Shown here: piece by piece, positions 10,621-23,200 of the stretch
How the letters are laid out: every line of letters starts with the position of its first letter
How positions within the stretch are numbered: the first letter of the stretch is position 1
Notes under the pieces: generated by a model
Told to the model about the DNA's origin: nothing
What the model saw: only the letters and a program-made list of their open reading frames with translations
The model's database searches: none
Translations under genes and position numbers: made by a program
Source: Gnetum montanum
Lineage: Eukaryota; Streptophyta; Gnetopsida; Gnetales; Gnetaceae
Length of the DNA: 64,000 nucleotides
NCBI GenBank assembly: GCA_015680685.1
Contig: MNCI01037851.1
Coordinates: forward strand, 37,934 to 101,933
Direction of reading: 5' to 3'

Positions 10621-13250
10621 TCATTAACATGCATGGAAACATAAATATTAACTAAGTACATATAATATAAATTGCATTAAAAGTAGATTTAACCTTAGTC
10701 GAAGTGTTGTAATGAATAAGAATCAATCTTGATCTTATTGTCATCCATGGAATGTGTCTAGGTACATTTCCAATCGAATAAGATACTGTACAACTAACTC
10801 ATATCCACACTACGAGCACTCATTGACTGTTCTCTAAGACTACAAAATAAAACTACAAGAGTTTGGCTACTCTATTGACAAAAATTTTTTTAAACATGGC
10901 AGGTGAGTGCATATTTATAGACATTATTGTGGAGCTACGTTGGCAAGGCATCATAAACATAGCAAATGCTATGTCGATGCAGCCTTGTCAACAAGGCAAC
11001 ACTACGTTGATAGGGCCACGTCGACAAGGGCCTGTTGATGCAACACTTTGATGCTTCATCAATCTTCATGGTGATGAAAATCTAGCTTGTGGGTGGGTGG
11101 TGTATGTTCTACAATCCTTCCAAATGTGTTTAATTTGCTCAATCTAGTTCTAGATGTTACTACAATAGGTTCTCCATGCTCATGATAATCAACATTGAAA
11201 TGAAAAATGTCTCTGGGCTCTAAGGTCTACTCTAAAAATCTTTAGTTTGGAGGAGTCTCAAAATGATCTAAAAAATCCCCAAAATGATCTTGATTCTTAT
11301 TTTTACAAGTCATCATTAACTATTACTATGTTAATTAGTTTTTTCCAAGCATCCTAGGCAGTTACATAGCATATTTGACCATTTTCATGGCCCAAAACTA
11401 TAGCATATTGGCCACTAGCGTTTTTGACTTTTTGCACTACAATTGGTAGCATTTTTTATATTTGAGTGTAAATACGCTAGCATAATGAAATTCATAGCTT
11501 ATTTAACAATGTTGGCCATGAATTTCATTTTACATCTTAAAAATGGTCATAATTTTTGCCAAAACAAGGCCACAATGTAGTATTCTTAATGGGAAAGTAA
11601 GGTAATTTTTCCTACTCTTGAGTCCGATCAAAATTACAGTTAAAAGTTTTGCTACCAAGCTTCTATATTGATGACATAGACATGAAGTTTCCTTGAGATG
11701 TTTCAGCTTGCTTAATCAATCATCCCAATAGCATTCCACCATCTAGTTTTGCTCTATTTGGCATCATAACTTTGTCCAAATCCACTGGAATTACTTCTCC
11801 TAAGCTAAACCTACGCTCTTCTATGTTGTTGTCATTATTCTCCATCTTTTTGGTGTCCATTGGAATTTTGTTTTGTTTCAAAAATTGTCTAAAAATCCTT
11901 CATTTTTTAATGTGAAAAATAGTTAAGGATAGCTATGTCAATGTAGCCCCGTCGACGTAGTATAAAAAGTCTATACATATGCATGACACTTAGCTTATTT
12001 TTCACCATTTTCCCACAAAGCTAGAGGAGTTTTGCAATTTTCAGTGGCCAAGAACCTTATCAATATCCTAACTCACAAACTACTAATCCGTTTTCACCCA
12101 TTTTTCAACCCTTGTGCTACTAGATGTAAGCTTTACATTGTGGGGAATACAAATATTTGGTTTTCTCAGAAAATTTTTCAAAATTTTTCTAACTCTCCAT
12201 GGTTAATCCATTAAAATAATATTAATTTAATCATCATAAAGAGTTAAGACTAACAAACAAACTTTGATAGCTAAAGAATAAAATAATGTTAAAATAATAT
12301 ACCTAGCAAAGAACACAAACAAGCATTTAAACAATCAACCCTTAATAACCTATCATTAAAACATAACCTAATCTAATAGAGAAACGTAGTTAAATAATTA
12401 AAGGTTATGAACCGAAAAGTTGATCGTGGGTTATGTTATGATCACAAATGACAATAGTACAAGGACCATAAGCAAGAGGGCTTTCACAACCCAAGGAAAA
12501 GCAACCCCAAAGAAGAAGAGGCCAATAATAGCAACAACCATAGTAGCCCTAAGAGCAAGTAGCTAAGGCCACCCATGCCACTAGACCTCTTTGGAAGGAG
12601 CCCGAAGTAGAATCTATCAAATAGATTTCCACTACAAAAATAGACCAATCACAGAAGAATGAGGCTCCTAGGCCATGGCCTACCCTAAAGGTCACCCTCA
12701 CTAATGCCTTTTTAAAATGCATTAAAACCAAGAAGGTCTAAAGTTCCATTCTCTAGAAGCTAAACTTTGGATCCTTCTTGAAAGTAGCACCATAAGAGGT
12801 CTGCACACAACTGCAATGATCTCCGTTGTTGCCCATTCTCTCTAATAGTAGAAAATGGTACAAGAGGCTTACTTATTCTAGACCAACTAACAAGGAGATG
12901 TGTTGATAAAGATCAAGGATGTAACCATCTCCTATTTAGCTAAGGCCATAGTAAAGGCTCTCAGTTTTCCCAACACAAGTAAAAAGTTGGCTAAAATATC
13001 AACACAGGTAGACCTAGAATCCAAGAAGAATTGGATTAGTGATGCTATGGGATGAACTGTAAAGAATAAAATTCCCTCACAAAGGTGGAGAGAGCATATT
13101 TCAAGATTACAGCCTATCACCTAAACCTGATGATGAGGTCTAGTAAGGTGACCATATTTTCTACTAAGGCATGCATTACTCTAAGTGGGAAATTCCTAGT
13201 TAACCTAACCCAGCTAGAGGAATTGCATTTTCATCTAGATGGATTCTGCT
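10621..13250. other. decayed LTR-element DNA, no gene recognised
   Basis: The stretch is AT-rich. It holds a TATA-type box on - at 10911-10920, another on + around 11970 and short GTCGACG/GTTGATG-rich segments at 10970-11045 and 11935-11960. No open frame with recognisable similarity was seen. It probably consists of LTR and internal fragments of old elements. Confidence 0.4.
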
Positions 13251-13254
13251 TCAT

Positions 13255-13870
13255 TTGCCATATCATGTTCTACAAACATCAACATGACATCAACATATGT
13301 CATGTCAACACCTCGTACACATCAACCAGAGGTCAAGTTAGCATACCATATCAACATTGCAATGTCAACTTCTATCACATCATTGTGATGTTGGCAAGCT
13401 CTCACATCAACTTTTAGAGGTGTCTTGTAAGGATAACTACTATCTCGATGAATCCATTATGTCACATTAACATATGTCACGTCAGCATAACTTTTGTGCT
13501 ACATCAACTCATAGAACTAGGTCATGAAGTAGAAATTCAGCCCTACAAGGTTGCTTTATCATGTCATCAGTGCCATGATGACTTTGCCACTTCAACTTCT
13601 TGCCATGTCAACTTTTTGAGTCAATTTGAAGGATCAAATTTCTCCTCTACAAATCAGCTCTACCACGTAAGCTCTGACACATCAGCATTTGTCATGACAA
13701 TGTTAGTGACATCATCGTGACATCAACGTTGTGCCATGTTAGCATGCATAGGCATTTTATGAAGATAAAATTCAACTTCATGAACTAGCTCTACCACCTC
13801 AACATAGTAACACATCATCACCGACACATCAACATCCTACCACATCAGCATGTAGAGCTCATTCATGAGG
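13255..13870 (+). repeat. degenerate short repeats rich in CATCAACA / GTCA
   Basis: Variants of ACATCAACAT, ATGTCACGTCAG and CACATCA recur irregularly through about 600 bp, producing Cys/His-rich open frames that look like spurious genes. No fixed period could be established by eye. Confidence 0.6.
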
Positions 13871-13899
13871 CCACATTCTAGCCTCATTAAAGAGTAAAT

Positions 13900-14930
13900 G
13901 AGGCTCAATCAACTGAATCAAATCATTAAAAAGCATGCAATTACAAGAAGTTACTTAGCAATTAGAAATTAAATAGCTTTAAATCTAAATTTAATGAATC
14001 ATGCTCTCTTAAGGGAATGCAATTATAATTGAAGAAGCTCAAAATGTGGAGGATTTATAGGATAATTATTCAACATCCTATCTGAATAAGACACTCGGTA
14101 GCTATAGCATTTAATTTGTATGGTAGTTGTAACTAAATTCCCATAGTGGTTGTAACTAATTTTAATTTCCCATCATGTTTGTAACTACCAAGAATCCACT
14201 ATAAAAAGAACTTCAAGGGTAGAATAAGGAGAGGAACTTAGAAGAAGTATTGAAGATTGCTTGTAACAATGGCTTGCTAATTGCATCATCAATTCAACTG
14301 CTTTGTTTAAATCCTGTGAGTTTTTTTTTCTTCTCATTTTGTCTTAGTTGCTTAGCTAATAGTTTAGATAGTACTATGCTTGGCATTTAATTTTGGGATT
14401 TTCTCATTGCTCTTATAACTCTACTTTCATGCAATTCTAGACTTCTATTTGTTTTCCATATAAGAGCTTATATTTTCCTTTGAAAAGCATCTTAAGTAAT
14501 TTAATAGCAATGTCTTTATGAGATTGCCTATTTGAGTGAAGAGGGTCTAGAAAATCTTTGATATTTTGAGTTGACTTAATATAGTTTCAATTTTAAAGTT
14601 TTTCCTTCATGTTCAATCTTGAAATTGTTATACCTTTTTTGATAGTTCTATTATTATAATTCTTGACAACTATTAAGTAGCCATATAATAGCTTGTATTT
14701 TGTTTTTTACAAAGCACTTTGGTAGGTTAATATGAGTGTCTTTTATGAAATTGCTTGTTGAGCTTAGAGGGTTTGGACAATTTGTAACACTTTAGGCTAA
14801 ATTGGAATAGCTTTATTTCAAAATGTTTTCTCATGTTCAGTTTATCTCACTTAAATTTTTGAGATTCCACACAAATCTATTTTCTTCTCTTTTGGACTTT
14901 TCTCTTTGGGAAAAATTAGGAGTAGATTTC
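13900..14930 (+). repeat. LTR-like sequence, family copy 2
   Basis: This is the diverged counterpart of 337-1625. It has a TATA-type box at 14199-14208, three imperfect GTAACTA-containing repeats upstream (about 14125-14190), then the CCTGTGAG, TTTAGATAGTA and ACACAAATCT blocks in the same order. Similarity resumes near 15265-15295 versus 1735-1765 (CCAAATGGTC..CCAACAG). LTR ends were not resolved. Confidence 0.5.
14199..14208 (+). promoter_or_regulatory. TATA-type box of LTR-like copy 2
   Basis: CTATAAAAAG is identical to the box at 731-740 and sits in the same relative position of the repeat. Confidence 0.45.
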
Positions 14931-15289
14931 TATAGAATTGTGCTTGAACATTTTGGTGAAATTTTATATGTTTCAAGAAACATACTATAGGGACTATATA
15001 AACTAAGTGACTTGACAAAATTGGAATCCTTAATGACTCACAATATTCAACAAGGTTAGCTGAATTTCTATTATAATAGCTAGTTATAGTTTCATACACA
15101 AACCCAAGCATTTCAATATTCATGATAGCAAACACACATTTACACTTAGTTTTCTCTATTGCCACTGAGTTTATTTTGAGGTATCTAGGCACCTAAAATC
15201 AAGATTGAAGGAACACCTTCATTTCCCATGATCCTAGTCACGAGACCAAAGTAAACATTAGCAATCCCAAATGGTCACCAACAGTAATC

Positions 15290-15715
15290 CTGGTAGTAGA
15301 TACTTGGTATGCCCAATAGTATACACTTGCTAACCTAGCAACATAATATAAGTTTAGGATGTGTATGGCAAGTGGGAATAGATAGTCCACCTTAGGATAG
15401 TTAATTAATGAAATAGTTAGTTATTTAATTAATTCCATTATTAAACATTCATTTTAATCATCTAGAAATTAGGATTAAAATATAATAAAATAAATATAAA
15501 AATGAACATCTTATGCCTCAATCACACTTAACCATATGCACAGTATAACACAAGTATGGATTGGGAAGAGACTTGCAACTACAAAATTCACTATTTAGGA
15601 ATATCGACAACTTAGGTAACTAAGTGCATGGAATTTGACTGAATCACATGTGAATGCTTATGATTCATATGGTTGGGTGTAGGAACTATCCACCACTCAT
15701 TAATGTCTTTCCTCC
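15290..15715 (+). repeat. 3' part of an LTR, copy 2 of an inverted pair
   Basis: This segment is the reverse-oriented match of 10202-10620. It ends at about 15715 in CTCATTAATG, the counterpart of the LTR end beside the Athila-like PBS, but no PBS follows here. This suggests a 3' LTR or a solo LTR. Confidence 0.45.
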
Positions 15716-18700
15716 TAATGCTGAGATAAATGCATTTTGCTACAAACTCATTATGTGACCCCTAGTTAAGTTACAATGTAGGTCATGATGTATGAAAATG
15801 TCCCTACCACTGCTATCATCAAGAAGAGATGATGCAACAAAAAGATTGAGCTAAAATGCAAAGCAAAAACTCATGAAAATGATGAATTACAAATTGATTG
15901 TCAAAAACTAGGGTTAAATTGACAACACATGGAATATGATTAAATTAGTAATGCAGACCATCACAAAAGAAAAGCAAGTATAAGAAGGTAAGCTTCTTAT
16001 TAAAATTAATTGAATCAAGAATATTTCCTCTACCTTGAAAGATTAGTCACCAAAGCTTTAACATGCAAGAATAGATTCAAATCTAAAAATCACTGATCTA
16101 CCAAGTACAACCATAAGCAAAAGAATAGAGAGATAGAGCAATGCATAATTAATGCCAAAAGAGCCAGAATTGCCAAGTATTTATAGGCATAAAAGATAGG
16201 ATTTGGGAAACTTCAAAAATAAGGAATTAATGATTTTTTCTAGAAAATTAGGTAACATATATCCATAAAAATGTCTAATGGCCAACCAATGGATTAAAGT
16301 CATCAAGAGAGTACTATAATGAGTCACATGTCCAAGAATGGGTTCTAAGATAAAATAAAAGAATAACTTGAATAAACTTAAAATATTTATTAACATGTCT
16401 TATAACCATATTCTTACATTATTTTAAAAGCTTAGAATAAAATAAAATATGAAATTATAAATTTAAACTTAAATAAAATACTAATAATGGACTACCATCA
16501 TCCTTCCAACCCATCCAACTTTGAAGCAATAAGAATTAGTAGAGACAATCACAAAATAATCTCTAATAAGAAATAATAAATAATAAATACCATAGTATCA
16601 CATGTAAGCAAAGGGTTAAGATTCTAAATCTTATGATACATAATAATTAGGATAGCTCAAGTACAAGTTTCAATAACATAAAAGAAGGGATATTAACATA
16701 CTATAGCAATTTATAATATATCATTAGATAACAAAACATAACATTAATCTTAAAGACCAAGCATAAAAATACATAACAAAGCAAAGATTCTAAGCTGTAG
16801 AACACTTGAGTGCTACACTGTGGAACTATGGTACACCCTTGCACAAATTTTGATTAAGGCCCCTTGACTGTTAGCCTTTCTTAGTAGTCACTTATAATGT
16901 TGTCCATGTGGGAAGTGAATCCTTCCCTAAGCAAGAGTCCTTGTAACTTGGGACTCATGGCTAAATTTGGATTGAGATATATGCCACCTCTTCTCAATGC
17001 AATTTTCTTCATTTGGTGTGCTCAAACAGTGTTGACATTAAATCTTATTAACAATTGTCTCTCTATTCTAATGGCATGGATTATTCTCCTCATTCACTAT
17101 CCCTCAATTATTGATATATTTTATCCAATTTAAATTATACATATGTTTCCTCTTGATGTTCTGAATGTTGTTAAATGGTTATGTTCAGTTTGAGCTTTTG
17201 ATCTAAGTACCAAAATTTTTGGAACTCATAATAGAGACAAGGTGCAATAACAAATTTTCAATGTGAAATTCCTAACAAAAGTAGTAGTGAAGAAAGCTTA
17301 GAGTTCCTCGAATTCTTAAGTAGTATTTGGTTCATTGAAATTTCTCTTGATTTAATTACTCCAAATGGTCCTTTGGATTTCTTTGATAGTCCTCCCCTAC
17401 CTCAAGCCTTACAAGGACTTATGACAAAAGTTAGTGGCTAGTAGATCAATCCTAGCTATCCTTCATTTAGCATTCTATTGAAAACCATTGAGGACCTAGT
17501 CCTCTTAGTGGCTATTTACTGACAAATGATGTTGGTAACTTATGTCTCATTCTATGAAAGAAAACCAAAAAGTTGAGGCCTCATCCATTTCATATGATTG
17601 AATATTTGTGTAGTGCCTTGCAAGATCATAGAAGTAGGGCTTGATCTTTATGTAATCTAAACTTCTGTCATGATATCTACAAAGGAGGACATATTAGCAC
17701 ATTGCTTTTTATCCTTGAAGTTACATAAAATGATGGGTAAGATCTTTCAATTAATGTCTTTCCACATTGTTGAGTAGTTATGCAGTGTGACAATGTTAGT
17801 TTGGTGACCTTCCTTGACATATATGATGGATAGGATGCAGGTTAGATGGTGGACTCACTTTGGGATGAAACCTTATGATGATGATCTTTCAAATCTTTCT
17901 TTCAATTTGACAAAAACACAATTTCAAGGTAATCAGTTTTTGTTGTTATTCAAATATTCCTAGCCTAACAAATGCTATAAATCTTAAGAACTTAGATGTT
18001 CCTTAAATTTTGGCAAAGATTTTATCCTATGGAAGCTTGATAAGTGCTTCCCTTCATTGTAAATTACTTAACAAAGAATAGTAGTTATCTTGTTCCCAGG
18101 GTGATCAAATTTTTCAATAAAGTTTAGATGATTCTTCCTTGTGTGGCTATAGTTACTATGGTTAATGGTTTGAAATGGGGATAAACTTAGGGTCAATCCC
18201 TTGACTAACCTTGGTTCACTACAACATTTAAGCAATTAAACTCTATTGTTGAACATACTTGATATTTTTAGATGGTTGAGAATGAATGGAATGTCTTAAT
18301 TACATCTTAGAGAATTTTTCCGAGCAAATTTGACCTTCTTCATTGATATTAACATAGGTGTGTTGTCCCATAATGATAGTTTGGTTTATGAAGCTATTCA
18401 ATCTTATGATTGCAAGGTTCGAAAAATTAACATACCTATGAACCTTGTTTGGGACGAGGACATTGTGTTTCTTCCTTCCCACTAGTATGGAATTATGAGC
18501 TTAAAACAATGGATTTGGTATAAACTCAATTATCCACTACTTCATTAGTTGGATTAGAAAGACTCCTTGGTCTTGAGGTCAAAAGTAAAACTTGGGATTC
18601 AAATAAACTTTGGGTTTGCTTGTTAAGACATTGTTCCTATGGAACATGCTCTCTTTAAGATGAAGTCTTGCAATTCCATCACTAGGGCTGAAATAAATCT

Positions 18701-20193
18701 TGTTGAGCCTTCATATTGATTACCAAAAAAAAGAAAAAAAAAAGAAAAGAAAAATTCTTATTAATGGATGTTGAGTAGCCATTTGGAAGATCTTGGCTAG
18801 ACTTTTGAGAGATAAGCAAGTTCTCTTATGTAGGTATGAGACTATGTAGGAGGATAAGTCTCTTAGACTTGATAAAGGAATAGATCAAAGGGATGTCTTA
18901 AAGATGTTAGTCATTTTAATTTGGTCTTATTCCTCTCATCATGGGGTAGGGATGGTTTTGTGGTTATGCTAAGTGTTCTTCACATTTCGTGCAAGGCCTT
19001 GGGTGGAAAGATGTAATAGGTCTTCAAGATTGGTGCCTTCATTCAAGCTTGATGTAATTTGAGATGGATAACTCTCCAAATTTAATAGAGTTCAAACCTA
19101 TATAAGAAGTGCACTTTCAAAGCTTATCCTAGGCTTCGCTTCAAGCACATCTCTTGTTTTATGTAGGGAAGAATTCTAAGAGACGTCTCAAGGTCAATAG
19201 TTCTTTTGGTTCCTTTTCATGGTTTAAGGATCATGGAACACTTTGAGTTGTCCATTTGTGGCACTTAAGTGTTGGAAAACCACTCCAACTTGGTAGTTCC
19301 AAGGAACAATGGAACTCCACCTTATTTTTTACTTTTTGTCCCTGTTATCATCCCTTCATTGATAGAACTATAATGGGCTTGATTCTACAGTAGTCGTGTA
19401 TATGTATGACAACATGGATTAGATAGTCTATGTGTGACTCCACACTAGACCTTGTATTGGATCATGAGGGTTGTGGGGGTGAGGTACCCCCTGTATATTC
19501 ATTGTCATTGTTCCTCATCAGTGATGTCTACAGGGTTGTTTGTTTGCTTAATTGCTTATCCTTGTTTGGAGTTGTAGATGTTCTCCTAGAGGTGTATACC
19601 TAACTCAAGAGGTTTCAGTTACATAGCCTATTACTATCTTGCTGTTGATGTGGACACATTGCTTGCATGGAGGCATAGTCCCTAGGTCCTCTACCCTAGA
19701 TGTAATGAATCTAAGGGAACTTCTTGGGATGTCAGACAACATTAGGGCAACATTATTGTTACATGGAATTTTTCTTTGTTGTAGCACTAATCAATAACAT
19801 TTGTCTAATCCTTAACATCATTAATGGTTCACCAATTTTTTTTAACAATATTTACCTCTTTTTTCATTAAAATTAATATGATAACTTACAATTACCAAAT
19901 TAAAAGTATTACCATCTCATTGTTATTCCTTTAAGGTCATTGATTTTAATATTTTCTATTTAACGTATTGCAAATAGGGGCCTGTACAGCAGCAGGAATC
20001 AAGCCCACGACGTGTCGTTGTTTGAAGGTGCAAGTACATTACTCTCCTCAACTGCGGAACCATCATTAGTTTGACGTTAAAAGATGATGTGGTTCTAATT
20101 GCGCCACGTCAATAACAGCAGCCACTTTGGAAGTGCAAGACCTCAAAGTTGCGTGGCACTGACACTGCCAGCTTGAATCGGCACCCACTAGCA
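15716..20193. other. intergenic DNA upstream of the kinase gene, no gene recognised
   Basis: The stretch is AT-rich and full of stops in all frames. A TATA-type box on - lies near 16175-16190, and an A-rich tract with G interruptions at about 18724-18755 looks like the tail of an old LINE or processed sequence on +. The last 200 bp before 20194 are less AT-rich and should hold the kinase promoter and 5' UTR; I could not point to a clear TATA box. Confidence 0.4.
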
Positions 20194-20283
20194 ATGGAGA
20201 CCACACTTTTCTCCATCTCTGCCGTTCGCTGCGCGCCGTTTCATTATTCTTTAAGCCATGGCTACTGTTGTGGAAATCTCAAG
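20194..20283 (+). CDS. ABC1K: ABC1K exon 1 (start codon, transit peptide)
   Basis: The ATG at 20194 opens [16 protein letters not shown], typical of a plastid targeting start (small N-terminal residues, Ser, no acidic residues after Glu2). The donor is CTCAAG|GTACTC. An upstream in-frame ATG at 20149 would add 15 residues and is less transit-peptide-like. The proposed intron 1 is only 80 bp. Confidence 0.6.
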
Positions 20284-23200
20284 GTACTCAAATCTGCCGG
20301 AGTCTGCATTATTCTCAAATCCAAATATTTCATATTCTCAATTCTCTTGTTCGTTTTGGCTAGAAGTTCCGGAGCATTTTACACCGTAGACAATTTTCAA
20401 CTTCGAGTTCCCTGAATTCATCAGCAATTCAAGGTCAGTGAAGCATGGAGTTATTAATAACTATGTTTCATTGCAGTTTCAGAAGCCTAGAGTGAATCCA
20501 AAGGTGGTTATATTAAAAGTCTTTCCTAATTAGTTTATATTAGTAGTAGTGAGGTGAAGATGCCGTTCAGCTTTTAAATACAAGATATACGATGTTTAGC
20601 TGCTACAGCCTTTAGGTTAGAGCACGCTTGCTTAGGCTATGTGAGTAAATTGGCTAACCTATAGCCAGTGTTCAATTTTTACATTTTTATCCCAGCTTAA
20701 CATCTTAAATTTGATTTAGACATAATTTCAACGAAATTTGAGAAGGAGCAAGGGTAGTACTATAAGTTGACACCAGTGAAACGCATGCGAAATGAACATC
20801 ACGATTTTCATCATTATTTATTGTACTTGTCAGTAAAGTGTTTAGCATGCAAGTGCATAAATAAAAGCATAGTTTTCAATTCGGATTTGGGACATGTATT
20901 TCACAGCTTTTTGTTTAGCATGCTACATGCATAAATAAAATCATTGTTTTAATTTTGGATTCAAGATATGTATTTGACAACTTTTTCTATTGTTTAATAT
21001 TTTCATGTTGGTGCCTTTATCCCATCAACATGGGTTGACCTTTTAAGGTAGGCAAAAGCTTTGATGATGATTTACTATAGCTGGTGTCATCATCTTCATT
21101 TTGGTGTATTTATTCCATCAATATAGGCTATCTTGTTAAGTCAGGCAAAAGATTTGATGATGATTTATTATGGCTGATTGGTATTAATTTCATCTTGTTG
21201 TCTTTATCCCATGAACATGGGCTAACATGTTAAGATAGGTGAAGGTAATTTATTAGGGCTGATTGGCATTAGTTTCATCTTGTTGTCTTTATCCCATGAA
21301 CATGGCCTAACATGTTAAGATAGGTGAAGGATTTGATGATGTTTTGATATGATTGGTGTTGAGAGTATGTTTTATTGGTGGATCAAGGGCTTATCTCTTC
21401 AAGTATGAGGACTGGAGAAAATATGTTAATTTGTTTTGGTTACATGCTAGACAAAACCATCTTGAGTGGGTAAAACTACATGCAAATTTGATTTTTCATA
21501 GCAAGGATGATACTTCCTTCGGGATGACTCTAGCGAGGTAGAAAGGGTTAAAAAAAAAAAAAAAACTATTGAAAGCATATGTAAACTTGAAAAAACTACG
21601 TCTAATGTAGACTTCAATCCTTGACAATTCTATAGAGCCAATAAAGTATACCAAATTCAATGAGAAAATAAAATTGGTATAAGTTCAAAAGTTCGTTCAT
21701 ATATATTTTCTTAGTATAGATTTGTATCAAGGTCAAAGAAGAACAACATGATACCCAATGCTACTGTAGGATTTTTATCTTTCACAGGAAAAATCCTGTA
21801 ATACAAGTACATCATTCTAGTTTTTACAATACAATAAAATTAGCACACGCAATTGTTTTTTTAATGAGGGCACCAGATCTATTACCGTACAAACCTCTTT
21901 TCACAATTTTTCATTTTTCTGTTGCAGACTTGATAGCTCCAGTTTTCCTCTAGCTCCTAGTTTTCTCTAGAATTTGAATGAAATTTCACCACTAATTCCA
22001 TAGAGAACAGCCAATACAACATGCACTACAATTAGAAATTTACAAAATAGAGCATATTTTTAAATTTGGATTTATAAAATATGTCCAATAGTTATAGAAG
22101 CATCAACGATGAAAAATAATTACCAGATCCTACTAGATACGAAAGAAGTGACAAAATAGTACATAAATTCTTGTGAAATTAATTTTAAACTTGAACATCA
22201 GACCCCCTATGACTCTTACAGTAAATATGAGTAGAAAAATTACAAATTCAAGTGGGAGGTGTTACTATACAATATGGGTCATGTTTTTCATTTCTATATG
22301 TCTGATTTCTGAATTATTTGACTATTTTTAAAAATATAAGTTCTGCATTTGAGTTAAATATCAAGAAAAGTATAAGTGCAACCTTCGATCTATCATAGAA
22401 ACGATAAGATCTGTTTTTAGGATTCAACCTGAACTATTCAATATAGTATTCCAAGCATTTTTAATCACACAATTGCTGAGAATATAACTAAAGCATACAC
22501 AAATGTAATTCTGAGTGAAGCGAAAAGTGATTCATCTTAATTTAGAAGATGCATTGTAGCTGAAGTTCCAATGTTTCGTACAAGTACTAAACCAAATTAT
22601 TATTTCTGCAAAAATGCCATACTTTACTGAAATTGTAAAGGAATGTTCTAAGAGTAAATGGGTTTGGTTGATTGTAGTCATTAGGGAGTGATTGAGCTAG
22701 GATTTTGGATGCAAATGACATAATGGGATATATGGGCCACCTAATGGAATAGTGTAGTATTATGCATTGCCAGAATATTTTTTGAATAGAAATTTGCATT
22801 GTGTCTAGTCAGCTTATTTAGTAAAGTTTCACCTTGTGCTGTACTTTGATGACATTGGTTATATCCCCGCTGTAAAAATAAATTTGAATTGCCTCATTTG
22901 AATGATTCTTAAATCAATTTTACTGATATGTTCAGATCAAATTAACAAACTACCCAAGTTAATCGAAGATGTTATTCAAACCTCTTTAAGGACTGGACCT
23001 CGAGGATTTTTCCGATTGACTCAAGGAATTCAAGCAACAGTAACTATTGGGAGTGAAATGTTATCTGAAATATCAAAGGTATTGTTCTAATAAATGAGAT
23101 TTTTTAAAAAATTATTTTTTTGTTTTTTGAAAGCATTAGACTAAGTTTCTTCTCAATTATTTGAATTATAAATTTGACTACTTAAAAATAAGATTTTTCA

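Noticed and set aside
13085-13720. Cys/His-rich ORFs that could suggest zinc fingers
   Set aside because: The Cys and His come from the degenerate CATCAACA/GTCA repeats, with no fixed finger spacing.
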